52,537 nt of DNA, from positions 1 through 52,537 of the forward strand of contig NZ_KB899814.1 of assembly GCF_000378425.1 (NCBI RefSeq), in the 5' to 3' direction. The notes under the pieces were generated by a model. The model searched no databases and had not been told where the DNA came from. It worked only from the letters and a program-made list of their open reading frames with translations. Shown piece after piece: positions 27,743 through 39,423 of this stretch. Within the stretch, counting starts at the first letter, position 1. Every line of letters starts with the position of its first letter. The position numbers and the translations under genes were made by a program. Source of the stretch: Cohnella laeviribosi DSM 21336 (GTDB lineage Bacteria > Bacillota > Bacilli > Paenibacillales > Paenibacillaceae).

Positions 27743-28012
27743 TACAATTCGCGGTGGGAAGGAAAGTTGATCCCGTCTTTGGGCTGGTCTGTCCGCATTC
27801 TTTTTTCGGTGGGAGCACCCCCCGTCCGCTTGGCCGGTCTGGTGGGCAGGAAGCCCGATGTAGTTGCCGCAGAAGCAATTAAAACGGGGGCGTGCGCGGA
27901 AATGGGCTGTGCAGTTGCCGTTAAAGCAACTGCAGTCCCGATTGGACGGTCCGGCGCTTAGGCGTAGCGGCCACGCAAAAGCCCCCGGTAATAAAGCCGG
28001 GGGCTTTTGCGC
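27743..28012 (+). ncRNA. Possible small RNA with two similar hairpins and a strong terminator
   Basis: This 413-base gap has no convincing gene. TACAAT at 27743-27748 could be a -10, without a good -35. Two hairpins share AGTTGC stems and 7-base loops: TAGTTGC/GCAATTA (27861-27881), closed by an outer CCCG/CGGG, and GCAGTTGC/GCAACTGC (27911-27933), closed by an outer GGG/CCC. A perfect terminator hairpin follows at 27975-28010. A small reading frame of 73 codons crosses the region but has no ribosome site or family match. The RNA call is inference. Confidence 0.3.
27975..28010. terminator. Bidirectional terminator between a possible RNA and sda
   Basis: GCAAAAGCCCCCGG (27975-27988) and CCGGGGGCTTTTGC (27997-28010) form a perfect 14-bp stem with A- and T-runs in the arms. 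It can serve sda from the right and any transcript from the left. Confidence 0.85.
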
Positions 28013-28076
28013 GTGCGGACTGTGGAAATTAAACCGTTTCTAATCTATCTTGTCTTGCATGTCCGAATCATGTTAT

Positions 28077-28343
28077 TCAGGCTTTCAGCCTGTGCTCCAG
28101 GCGGCGGAGCTCGATAGCATCTTCCAGCAACTCGATGAATTCGGCCGACAAGTTCATCTTCTTGGCTTCACGGTACACTTCCAACAGGTGCTCGTCATTC
28201 AAAGGGCGAAGCAGCGACGCTTTATCGCTTAAGCTCCGCGCGGCGATGGTGTCAGGAATGTCCGCACTGCGGCTGGCGGTTGCTGAATCTTTTGCGGTTG
28301 AGGTTCGCGGTACCAGTCGAACGATGTGCGACGTGCGACTCAT
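28077..28343 (-). CDS. sda: Sda-family sporulation histidine kinase inhibitor with an N-terminal extension
   Basis: The last 44 residues match Sda, the two-helix inhibitor that blocks KinA-type kinases when replication is perturbed: LNDEHLLEVYREAKKMNL followed by SAEFIELLEDAI. The Leu and Phe that contact the kinase in B. subtilis (Leu21, Phe25) are conserved. The frame starts 44 residues earlier, after AAAGGGGGGA with 7-base spacing, so an 88-residue protein is likely, against 46 in B. subtilis. The extension is rich in Ser, Arg, Thr and Ala. A weak DnaA-box-like sequence (7 of 9) is at 28450-28458. The terminator at 27975 lies downstream. Confidence 0.88.
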   Translation of the reverse strand: MSRTSHIVRLVPRTSTAKDSATASRSADIPDTIAARSLSDKASLLRPLNDEHLLEVYREAKKMNLSAEFIELLEDAIELRRLEHRLKA

Positions 28344-28493
28344 GGGGATCCCCCCTTTGCAAGATTCCTAGGCTTTAGCTAGATATGGTTGTTTATGGAA
28401 TGTTTCTCTAGCTTAGAATAACACGTTATGAAAAATTCGCAGAGGGGGGATTCACAGATTTGAATTCCTGTTGACAAAATAGAAAGATTATGA

Positions 28494-28532
28494 TAATAAA
28501 GCCTCCCCTCGTTTGGACGAAACGGGGGAGGC
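28494..28532 (-). terminator. Terminator of clpP
   Basis: On the minus strand GCCTCCCCCGTTT pairs with AAACGAGGGGAGGC around a short loop, and TTTATTATCAT follows. Confidence 0.8.
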
Positions 28533-28552
28533 GGGCAAGCGGGGCGCAGCCG

Positions 28553-29134
28553 TCAGAATTTCTCGATGACTTTGTCAACGAGGCCGTATTCTCTGGCGGT
28601 TTCCGCGTCCATGAAGTTATCGCGGTCGGTGTCCTTTTCGATTTTTTCGAGCGGTTGGCCGGTCCGTTCGGCCAGAATGCGGTTCAGTTTGTCCCGCATT
28701 TTCAGAATGCGGCGGGCTCTGATCTCGATATCGCTGGCCTGGCCTTCGGCGCCGCCGAGCGGCTGGTGGATCATCACTTCGCTGTTGGGCAGCGCGAAGC
28801 GTTTGCCTTTCGCGCCCGCCGCGAGCAGGAAAGCGCCCATCGAAGCGGCCAAGCCCACGCAAATCGTGGAGACGTCCGGCTTGATGAATTGCATCGTGTC
28901 GTAAATCGCCATCCCCGCCGTAATGGATCCGCCGGGACTGTTAATGTAAAGGCTGATGTCCTTCTCCGGATCGTCGGCAGCGAGGAACAGCATCTGCGCA
29001 ATGACCGAGTTGGCAACAGCGTCGTTTATCGGCGAACCGAGAAAGATGATTCGATCCTTAAGCAAACGGGAATAAATGTCGTAGGCCCGTTCTCCCCGGT
29101 TGGTTTGTTCGATGACCATAGGAATGAAACTCAT
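28553..29134 (-). CDS. clpP: ATP-dependent Clp protease proteolytic subunit
   Basis: A serine peptidase of 193 residues that forms a tetradecamer and degrades proteins delivered by ClpX, ClpC or ClpE, including tmRNA-tagged ones. The triad is Ser98 in GLAASMGAF, His123 in MIHQPLGG and Asp in [11 protein letters not shown]. The ATG at 29134 follows AAGGAGG by 9 bases; an ATG at 29143 touches the ribosome site and is less likely. A CtsR box overlaps the promoter. Confidence 0.97.
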   Translation of the reverse strand: MSFIPMVIEQTNRGERAYDIYSRLLKDRIIFLGSPINDAVANSVIAQMLFLAADDPEKDISLYINSPGGSITAGMAIYDTMQFIKPDVSTICVGLAASMGAFLLAAGAKGKRFALPNSEVMIHQPLGGAEGQASDIEIRARRILKMRDKLNRILAERTGQPLEKIEKDTDRDNFMDAETAREYGLVDKVIEKF

Positions 29135-29172
29135 GCGATTCATCCTCCTTCGTTTGATTGTGAAGTGATTCC

Positions 29173-29212
29173 ATCATAAACCATCCAAACGAAAAAGTCA
29201 AAAAAGGTCAAA
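29173..29212 (-). promoter_or_regulatory. clpP promoter with a CtsR operator
   Basis: On the minus strand TTGACT (29201-29196), a 17-base spacer and TATGAT (29178-29173) make a good sigma-A promoter. On the plus strand AGTCAAA (29196-29202), AAA and GGTCAAA (29206-29212) match the CtsR heptad repeat RGTCAAA-NAN-RGTCAAA exactly and cover the -35. Heat-shock repression of clpP by CtsR is therefore expected. Confidence 0.85.
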
Positions 29213-29222
29213 CAAAGGGCAG

Positions 29223-29250
29223 AAAAAAACCAGCTATCTTGATCAGCCGG
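29223..29250 (-). terminator. Terminator after tRNA-Arg
   Basis: On the minus strand CCGGCT pairs with AGCTGG (one G-U pair), and seven T residues follow. Confidence 0.65.
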
Positions 29251-29289
29251 CCGCTTAAACCCATGAAGGGCTGCTATTAGATTGAGCAT

Positions 29290-29364
29290 TGGCGCGCCCG
29301 TAGGGAATCGAACCCCAATCTCAGGCTCCGGAGGCCTGCGTCATATCCTTTGGACCACGGGCGC
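29290..29364 (-). tRNA. tRNA-Arg (CCG)
   Basis: Acceptor stem GCGCCCG/CGGGCGC, anticodon loop CTCCGGA (CCG), discriminator G and encoded CCA. It is a solitary tRNA between clpP and cggR. Confidence 0.95.
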
Positions 29365-29489
29365 ATACTTGAAAGGATAAACCGTGCGCTGCAAGTTTGA
29401 CAGCAAGAGTTATTATAGGCCAAACGCCAACAAAAAGCAAGAGCCCCCGTAAAAAGAAATTCAGTCCCGATTCGCAGGGCCGGTTGCTC

Positions 29490-29518
29490 TTGCAAGCGGC
29501 GTGAAGTTGGATTAAAAT
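29490..29518 (+). promoter_or_regulatory. Promoter of the cggR-gapA operon
   Basis: TTGCAA (29490-29495), a 17-base spacer and TAAAAT (29513-29518). The start site would fall at about 29525, at the edge of the CggR operator. GCAAGAGC (29437) and GCTCTTGC (29486) form an 8-bp dyad overlapping the -35. Confidence 0.75.
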
Positions 29519-29523
29519 AATGG

Positions 29524-29559
29524 TGGGACTTAAAATGCAGTAGCGGGACGATTAGCGTC
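29524..29559 (+). promoter_or_regulatory. CggR operator
   Basis: The site reads TGGGAC-N6-TGCA-N4-CGGGAC-N6-CGTC, with the spacing of the published B. subtilis CggR site CGGGAC-N6-TGTC-N4-CGGGAC-N6-TGTC. The right CGGGAC is perfect and the left has one change. It lies just after the promoter. Confidence 0.85.
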
Positions 29560-29616
29560 CAGCTTCGACGCCCGCATTCGTGCCGACTCCATCCGGCATC
29601 AGGGGAGGCCGGTAAC

Positions 29617-30645
29617 ATGCACATGCAGAACATCCTTCATATTCAAAAAAAGCTTGTGCCGGATTTGGTGCAGGTCATGCAAAAGCGTTACAAAATCCTG
29701 CACCAAATTCTCGTGTCCGGAACCGTGGGCAGAAGAACGCTGGCGGCAAACCTCGATCTTACGGAACGCACCCTTCGCTCCGAGCTCGACATCTTGCGCG
29801 AGCAGGGTCTGCTTGAGACCGGAACGACCGGAATGACGCTTACCGAATCCGGCAGGCGGCTGCTCGAGGAGCTGGAACCGTTCGTCAAGGAAGTGTTCGG
29901 GCTTTCGGAGCTCGAAGAAGCGGTCCGGCTGAAGTTCGGGCTGCGCAAGGTCGTGGTCGTGCCGGGGGATTCCGACGTTTCGGAAGATGCGAAGCGGGAG
30001 ATCGGCCGGGCCGGAAGCCGGGTGCTCAGCCAGTCGCTCTCGCCCGGCGATATCGTCGCCGTCATGGGCGGCACGACGATGGCGCGAATGGCCGCCCAGA
30101 TCAAAGTGCAGGCTCCGCTGACGGACAACTGGTTCGTGCCTGCCAGGGGAGGCCTCGGGGAGAGCGTCGAATACCAAGCGAACACGATCGCCTCGGAGCT
30201 GGCCAAGCGCACCGGAGCGCGCTACCGGATGCTGCACGTTCCCGACCATCTGAGCGAGGAAGCGTATCAGACGATCATGCAGGAGCCGAACGTCCGGGAA
30301 GTGGTGGACATGATCCGAAGGGCCCGCATCGTCGTACACGGCATCGGCGACGCGATCACGATGGCCCGGCGGCGGAAGCTCGACGCGGATACCGTTCGGG
30401 AGCTTCTGAAAGACGGGGCGCTCGCAGAGGCGTTCGGGTACTACTTTGACAAGAACGGAGCCGTCATCCATCGGATGGCGACTGCGGGGCTCAGGCTGGA
30501 AGACATCGAAGCCGCCGAAACGGTCATCGGACTTGCGGGCGGACGAAGCAAGGGCGAGGCGATCGCCGCGGTGCTGCGGTTCGGGCATGACGACATTCTC
30601 GTCACCGACGAAGCGGCGGCGGAGGAAGCCTTGAAGCACGGCTGA
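29617..30645 (+). CDS. cggR: Central glycolytic genes regulator CggR
   Basis: A SorC/DeoR-family repressor of 342 residues. The N-terminal winged helix includes TVGRRTLAANLDLTERTLRS. The sugar-binding domain resembles a sugar isomerase fold, with VMGGTTMARMAAQ, ARGGLGESVEYQAN and GIGDA as ligand-loop segments. In B. subtilis fructose 1,6-bisphosphate releases CggR from DNA. The ATG at 29617 follows AGGGGAGG. It is the first gene of the glycolytic operon and represses its own promoter. Confidence 0.96.
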   Translation: MHMQNILHIQKKLVPDLVQVMQKRYKILHQILVSGTVGRRTLAANLDLTERTLRSELDILREQGLLETGTTGMTLTESGRRLLEELEPFVKEVFGLSELEEAVRLKFGLRKVVVVPGDSDVSEDAKREIGRAGSRVLSQSLSPGDIVAVMGGTTMARMAAQIKVQAPLTDNWFVPARGGLGESVEYQANTIASELAKRTGARYRMLHVPDHLSEEAYQTIMQEPNVREVVDMIRRARIVVHGIGDAITMARRRKLDADTVRELLKDGALAEAFGYYFDKNGAVIHRMATAGLRLEDIEAAETVIGLAGGRSKGEAIAAVLRFGHDDILVTDEAAAEEALKHG

Positions 30646-30709
30646 CCGAGCCGGCAGCCGGGCAATGCGATGGTGGTCTGGGCGCAATGTTTCAGAGCGC
30701 CTGATATAG

Positions 30710-31756
<1,047 letters not shown>

Positions 31757-31784
31757 TTCGTCCCAAAAGCCATATAGCCGCAAC

Positions 31785-31811
31785 GGAAGAGGAGGCGCAC
31801 GCTCCTCTTCC
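31785..31811 (+). other. Stem-loop 1 between gapA and pgk
   Basis: GGAAGAGGAG (31785-31794) and CTCCTCTTCC (31802-31811) form a perfect 10-bp stem with a 7-base loop. There is no T-run, so a stabilising or processing role is more likely than full termination. Confidence 0.65.
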
Positions 31812-31866
31812 TCCGCGATTCGGGAAGTAGATGATGTCCTTTATCTTTCTCCGAATCGGCTCCGCT

Positions 31867-31907
31867 AAAACGGGTGCGCCCCGGGAAACGGACGGCGCAG
31901 CCGTTTT
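31867..31907 (+). other. Stem-loop 2 between gapA and pgk
   Basis: AAAACGG-G-TGCGCC (31867-31880) pairs with GGCGCA-G-CCGTTTT (31894-31907), 13 pairs around one G-G mismatch. The arm ends in TTTT, so partial termination is possible. Confidence 0.6.
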
Positions 31908-31996
31908 ACTTGGATATACGGGGTTTGCTCTTTGACGTGCCGGTCCGTAAGGCCGCTTTCGTTTGAGAGCCGACTAACTCTGAAGGAGAGCTGACC

Positions 31997-33944
<1,948 letters not shown>

Positions 33945-33945
33945 G

Positions 33946-35487
33946 ATGAGCCAAGCTCCGAAACCGGTTGCGCTGATCATTCTCGACGGCTTCGGCCTGC
34001 GGGACGAAGTGGAGGGCAATGCGGTCGCGCAAGCGAAAAAGCCGAACTTCGACAAGTATTGGGCACAATATCCGCATACGCAGCTTACCGCGCAAGGGGA
34101 AGCCGTCGGGCTTCCGGAAGGCCAGATGGGCAATTCCGAAGTCGGCCATCTGAACATCGGCGCGGGCCGGATCGTCTATCAGGATTTGACCCGAATCACG
34201 AAGTCGATCCGCGAAGGGGATTTCTTCACCAACGAAACGCTGCTGGGGGCGGTCCGCCACGCCAAAGAGAACGGCAAAAAGCTGCATTTCTACGGGCTGC
34301 TCTCCGACGGCGGCGTGCACAGCCATATTGCGCATCTGTTCGCGCTGCTGGACCTTGCCAAGAAGGAACAGATCGAGGACGTTTACATTCACGCGTTTCT
34401 GGACGGACGCGACGTGGCGCCCGACAGCGCGGTCCGCTACTTGCAGCAGCTGCAGGAGAAGATCGCCGAGGTCGGCGTCGGCAAAATCGCCACAATCCAG
34501 GGCCGCTACTATGCGATGGACCGCGACAAGCGCTGGGAGCGGGTCGAAAAGTCGTACCGCGCGATGGTGTACGGCGAAGGACCGACCGCAACCGACCCGG
34601 TGCAGGCCGTGAAGGAATCGTACGAGAAATCGGTTCTGGACGAGTTCGTGCTGCCGACGGTCATCGTCGGCGAGGACGGCAAGCCGGTCGGCCTGGTGGA
34701 ATCGGGCGATTCGGTCATCTTCTTCAACTTCCGTCCGGACCGGGCGATCCAGTTGTCACAAGTGTTCACGAACGAAGACTTCCGCGGCTTCGACCGCGGT
34801 CCGAAGCAGCCGAAGGACCTGTATTTCGTCTGCATGACGCTGTTCTCGGAGACCATCGGAGGCTATGTCGCCTATAAGCCGAAGGAGCTTGACAACACGT
34901 TCGGCGAAGTGCTCGTTCAGCACGGCAAGACGCAGCTTCGCATCGCCGAGACCGAGAAGTATCCGCACGTCACGTTCTTCTTCAGCGGCGGACGCGACAT
35001 TCAGCTTCCCGGCGAGACGCGGATTCTGATCAACTCGCCGAAGGTGGCGACCTATGACCTGAAGCCGGAGATGAGCGCCTACGAGGTTGCGGACGCGGCG
35101 GTGAAGGAAATCGAAGCCGGCAAGCACGACGCCATCATCCTGAACTTCGCCAACCCGGACATGGTCGGCCACTCCGGCATGCTGGAGCCGACGATCAAAG
35201 CGGTGGAAGCGACGGACGAATGCCTCGGCCGCGTCGTCGACGCGGTGCTGGCGAAGGGCGGCGTCGCGGTGATCATCGCCGACCACGGCAACGCCGACAT
35301 GGTCATCGACGAGAACGGCCGTCCGCACACGGCGCATACGACGAACCCGGTGCCTTGCATCGTCACCAAGCCCGGCCTGACGCTGCGCGACGGAGGCATC
35401 CTGGCGGATGTCGCGCCGACGCTGCTGGCGCTGATGGGTCTTCCGCAGCCGGCGGAAATGACGGGCCAATCGCTGATCAAGGCTTAA
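33946..35487 (+). CDS. gpmI: 2,3-bisphosphoglycerate-independent phosphoglycerate mutase
   Basis: A manganese-dependent alkaline-phosphatase-type mutase of 513 residues. [12 protein letters not shown] has the first metal Asp, the phosphorylated Ser is in [15 protein letters not shown], and ADHGNADMV and TAHTTNPVP carry the last ligands. The ATG at 33946 lies one base after the tpiA stop, with GAGGGGG inside the end of tpiA. Confidence 0.97.
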   Translation: MSQAPKPVALIILDGFGLRDEVEGNAVAQAKKPNFDKYWAQYPHTQLTAQGEAVGLPEGQMGNSEVGHLNIGAGRIVYQDLTRITKSIREGDFFTNETLLGAVRHAKENGKKLHFYGLLSDGGVHSHIAHLFALLDLAKKEQIEDVYIHAFLDGRDVAPDSAVRYLQQLQEKIAEVGVGKIATIQGRYYAMDRDKRWERVEKSYRAMVYGEGPTATDPVQAVKESYEKSVLDEFVLPTVIVGEDGKPVGLVESGDSVIFFNFRPDRAIQLSQVFTNEDFRGFDRGPKQPKDLYFVCMTLFSETIGGYVAYKPKELDNTFGEVLVQHGKTQLRIAETEKYPHVTFFFSGGRDIQLPGETRILINSPKVATYDLKPEMSAYEVADAAVKEIEAGKHDAIILNFANPDMVGHSGMLEPTIKAVEATDECLGRVVDAVLAKGGVAVIIADHGNADMVIDENGRPHTAHTTNPVPCIVTKPGLTLRDGGILADVAPTLLALMGLPQPAEMTGQSLIKA

Positions 35488-35525
35488 GCCGCGTCCGCCG
35501 CGCCCTTTCGGGGCGGCGGGGCGGC
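35488..35525 (+). other. GC-rich stem-loop between gpmI and eno
   Basis: GCCGCGTCCGCCGC and GGCGGCGGGGCGGC pair imperfectly around a CTTTCG loop. There is no T-run. It may protect or process the mRNA before eno. Confidence 0.5.
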
Positions 35526-35553
35526 TGCAAAATACAACAAACAGGAGTGTTAA

Positions 35554-36849
<1,296 letters not shown>

Positions 36850-36884
36850 TTCTCGGGCCGCGCTTCATCCATACATTCCCTTCG

Positions 36885-36930
36885 AAAGACGGATCCGACT
36901 GCCGTTGCGCTCGGGTCTGTCTTTTTCTTT
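36885..36930 (+). terminator. Terminator of the glycolytic operon
   Basis: AAAGACGGATCC (36885-36896) pairs with GGGTCTGTCTTT (36913-36924) along 12 positions, two of them G-U. TTCTTTTCC follows. Confidence 0.85.
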
Positions 36931-36982
36931 TCCCGGCGGGCCATGGGGACCAAATGCCATAAGAAGATAGCCAAAACAGCGA

Positions 36983-37046
36983 TTCGAACAAGAAGGCGTT
37001 TTCCTTATAATGGGGGATATAGACATGCGTTTGCCGAGGCAAGCGC
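36983..37046 (+). promoter_or_regulatory. Promoter and operator-like dyad of the sugar isomerase gene
   Basis: TTCGAA (36983-36988), a 17-base spacer and a perfect TATAAT (37006-37011). Just after the expected start site, GCGTTTGCC and GGCAAGCGC (37027-37046) are inverted with one G-U pair. A LacI-type operator is possible but only inferred. Confidence 0.5.
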
Positions 37047-37073
37047 AAATCGAGTTCTCAGGAGGCCATTCCG

Positions 37074-37841
37074 ATGAGCAAGCCACAATTGGGCATTCAG
37101 CTTTATTCCGTTCGCGATCGCAGCGAACGCGATTTTCTCGGCACGATCCGCGAGGTGGCGGAAATCGGTTACCGCAACGTGGAGCTGGCGGGGACGTTCG
37201 GGTTCTCCGCGCGCGAAGTGCGCCGGGCGCTCGACGATGCCGGACTGAACGCACCCTCCGCGCATATCGGCCTGCCGTTCAAAGAACCGGACAAAGTGGG
37301 CGAGCATCTGAAGCAGCAAATCGAATACGCGCTGGAACTCGGCTTGAAACGGTTTATCGTCCCGTCCTTCCCGCTTGCGGAGGAACCGACGGAGGACGAT
37401 GTGGCGAAGTTTGCGGCGGCGATTCAGGAGGCGGCCGAAACGGTGACCAAAGCCGGTCTGCAATTCGGGTACCATAACCATGCTTTTGAATTCAAGACGG
37501 TCGGCGGCAAGCCCGTGATCGATCATCTGCTGGAACGGGTTGCGCCCGAGCTGCTGTTCGCCGAATTCGACCTTGGCTGGGTGAAGGTAGGCGGCCAGGA
37601 TCCGGCGGCATACGTCCGCAAATATGCGGGAAGGGTGCCCGTCGTCCATGCGAAGGACTTCAAGGAGGACGGCGTCGACACCGAGATCGGACGCGGCACG
37701 GTCGACTGGGATTCGGCCCTGGCGGCTTGCGAAGAGGCGGGCGTCGAGTATGTCATTATCGAACAGGAACGGTACGACGTCAGCTCGCTGGAAAGCGCCA
37801 AGCTGAACTTCGCGTGGTTCAAAAACCGCGGTTACGTTTGA
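37074..37841 (+). CDS. Sugar phosphate isomerase/epimerase (xylose-isomerase-like TIM barrel)
   Basis: A protein of 255 residues. GIQLYSVRDR starts the barrel; metal-site residues can be placed in NVELAGTFG, GYHNHAFEF, AEFDLGWVKVGG, HAKDF and IIEQE. The family includes IolE, IolI and many unassigned enzymes acting on inositols or ketoses. No dehydrogenase or transporter is beside it, so the substrate is unknown. AGGAGG precedes the ATG. Confidence 0.88.
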   Translation: MSKPQLGIQLYSVRDRSERDFLGTIREVAEIGYRNVELAGTFGFSAREVRRALDDAGLNAPSAHIGLPFKEPDKVGEHLKQQIEYALELGLKRFIVPSFPLAEEPTEDDVAKFAAAIQEAAETVTKAGLQFGYHNHAFEFKTVGGKPVIDHLLERVAPELLFAEFDLGWVKVGGQDPAAYVRKYAGRVPVVHAKDFKEDGVDTEIGRGTVDWDSALAACEEAGVEYVIIEQERYDVSSLESAKLNFAWFKNRGYV

Positions 37842-38000
37842 GAGGACGCTGAAAGAGGCGACAAAACCGGGGGCAGCCGAGATCTGCCGGGAAAGTGAAA
37901 TCGGGATCAACCGGGGAACAACTGCTGCCCCTGTTTCAGCATCCGGGGAAACCGGGATCAAACCGCAGAGCCGCGGGAAAACGGAATCGCTAAAACCATC
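37842..38000 (+). other. Structured 3' untranslated region of the sugar isomerase gene
   Basis: No gene is seen here. GGGGCAGC (37870-37877) and GCTGCCCC (37924-37931) form an 8-bp dyad, and CGGGATCAA(A)CCG occurs twice (from 37902 and from 37953). It leads into a terminator, so it is probably transcribed. Confidence 0.4.
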
Positions 38001-38037
38001 CGCCTCGTTCCCTGCAAAGGGAACCGGGCGTTTTTTG
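38001..38037 (+). terminator. Terminator after the sugar isomerase gene
   Basis: CGCCTCGTTCCC (38001-38012) pairs with GGGAACCGGGCG (38019-38030) with one mismatch. TTTTTTG follows. Confidence 0.85.
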
Positions 38038-38105
38038 TTGCGGCACGAAGACATGCGGCAACCGAGTCATTGGACGCGGCCGCCGCGGCGAAAGCTTCAG
38101 GCCAT

Positions 38106-38738
38106 TCATTCCTTTTCCGGTTCGGGCGGCAGCGGCTTTTCCTGCGCATTGCGCGCAAATCCGGCTTCGATTTTTTTGCTGATCCACAGCGAGGCCGCGA
38201 CAAGCAGCGCGATATACAGAAGCTGGACCGGATGCCTCACGAATCGGGACACGTCGTATCCGATGAGCGAGACGGCCATGACCATGACCGCTTTGCCGAA
38301 GGCGATGGCGATCAGAAAAGACCGGATCGGCATGCGGGCCAAACCCGCCGCGATGTTGACGACGACAAACGGCCCGACGGGTAAAAGGCTGAGCAGAAAC
38401 ACGTAGCTGAACGCATTGCGCCTGACCCACAGGACGCCTCTTTGCACCTTGGGCCTGCGGGCCCAGCGGTCCAGGAGCGGGTGCCCGGCCATTTTTCTCA
38501 CAATCCAAAATGTGGTCATGCAGCCGGCGACTATACCGATCCAGGAGTAGAGGAAGCCGAGCCACAAGCCGTATACCGCGGCGTTGACGCCCACGATCAG
38601 CAGGGTGGGAAGCGGCGGCACGAACGACTTGGCGAAGGTGAGCAGAATCCCGGGCAGCGGCCCGAGCGAACGGTATCGTTCCAGCCAGGCGCGGAGGTCT
38701 TCTTCGGTCAAGTTTTGCAAGGCATCGGCAATATCCAT
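38106..38738 (-). CDS. TVP38/TMEM64-family membrane protein (VTT domain)
   Basis: A protein of 210 residues with about five membrane segments. The VTT/SNARE-associated core is seen in LLTFAKSFVPPLPTLLIVG, YSWIGIVAGCMTTFWIVRKM and LLPVGPFVVVNIAAGLARM. The family belongs to the DedA superfamily, whose members move lipids across the membrane; the substrate here is unknown. The ATG at 38738 is 10 bases after AAAGGA; a GTG two codons earlier is possible. Confidence 0.85.
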   Translation of the reverse strand: MDIADALQNLTEEDLRAWLERYRSLGPLPGILLTFAKSFVPPLPTLLIVGVNAAVYGLWLGFLYSWIGIVAGCMTTFWIVRKMAGHPLLDRWARRPKVQRGVLWVRRNAFSYVFLLSLLPVGPFVVVNIAAGLARMPIRSFLIAIAFGKAVMVMAVSLIGYDVSRFVRHPVQLLYIALLVAASLWISKKIEAGFARNAQEKPLPPEPEKE

Positions 38739-38919
38739 CCGCACACGTTCCTTTGGGATTGATGGTTATTTTTCGCAAACATCTTCATAAAGAGTGTACA
38801 CCATGCGCGGCGGGTTGCAAAAGACGCTTCGATCCGGGCGAACGCTTTCCGGCGCCGGACGCTGGAGAGGCAACCTCGCTTGCGGTGCGGTCCATCCTGT
38901 GGGCGCTGCATCCTGCGGG

Positions 38920-38948
38920 TTGTCACCCGGGCTCCGCTGTGCTAAAAT
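38920..38948 (+). promoter_or_regulatory. Promoter of secG
   Basis: TTGTCA (38920-38925), a 17-base spacer and TAAAAT (38943-38948). Each hexamer matches the sigma-A consensus at 5 of 6 positions. Confidence 0.75.
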
Positions 38949-38987
38949 GAAAATACTGTTGTCTGCTACGTACTGGAGGTGGAAGCA

Positions 38988-39233
38988 ATGGGTGCATTAG
39001 AAATCGCTCTGAAAATTTTGCTGGTTATTTTCTCGCTTGGCTTGATCGCCGTCGTCCTTCTGCAGCGCGGGAAGAGCGCAGGGCTGTCGGGCGCCATCTC
39101 CGGGGGTGCGGAACATTTGTTCGGCAAACAGAAAGCACGGGGACTGGATCTGTTCCTGCAGCGTTTGACGGTGGGTCTTGCGGCCGGATTTTTCATTCTG
39201 TCGCTGATCGTCGCTTACGTCGTAACGGTTTAA
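38988..39233 (+). CDS. secG: Preprotein translocase subunit SecG
   Basis: The small SecYEG subunit, 81 residues. Two membrane helices (about 5-23 and 56-78) flank the conserved cytoplasmic loop [28 protein letters not shown] precedes the ATG at 38988; a GTG at 38979 lies within that ribosome site. secG beside rnr and smpB is the usual order in Bacilli. Confidence 0.95.
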   Translation: MGALEIALKILLVIFSLGLIAVVLLQRGKSAGLSGAISGGAEHLFGKQKARGLDLFLQRLTVGLAAGFFILSLIVAYVVTV

Positions 39234-39248
39234 CGATGAACGGAATAA

Positions 39249-39279
39249 GAACGGGGAGCGGTTGCTTCTCGTTTTTTTT
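39249..39279 (+). terminator. Terminator after secG
   Basis: AACGGGGAGC (39250-39259) pairs with GCTTCTCGTT (39264-39273) through G-U pairs, followed by a run of T. Confidence 0.8.
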
Positions 39280-39374
39280 ATATGATCGCGAATATACCAT
39301 GTCTCAATGACGGCCGGAAGAAGAATTTCGCCGACTATTTCATTTTTGGGCCCCTAATGCTTCGGTCTTTCTGA

Positions 39375-39403
39375 TTGCCGGGAATCGAAAGCGTAAATAC
39401 TAT
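39375..39403 (+). promoter_or_regulatory. Candidate promoter of rnr
   Basis: TTGCCG (39375-39380), a 17-base spacer and TACTAT (39398-39403), or TATAAC three bases later. Both matches are moderate. Confidence 0.4.
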
Positions 39404-39423
39404 AACAAGACGAGGTGATGCGG

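Noticed and set aside
27740..27961. A 73-codon frame in the gap before sda
   Set aside because: No ribosome site or family pattern; the sequence is better explained by two hairpins and a terminator.
28471..28497. A perfect TTGACA on the plus strand next to the clpP terminator
   Set aside because: The nearest -10-like boxes are 12 or 15 bases away and no plus-strand gene follows.
38753..39000. Small frames between the TVP38 gene and secG
   Set aside because: They overlap the secG promoter and ribosome site and have no family features.
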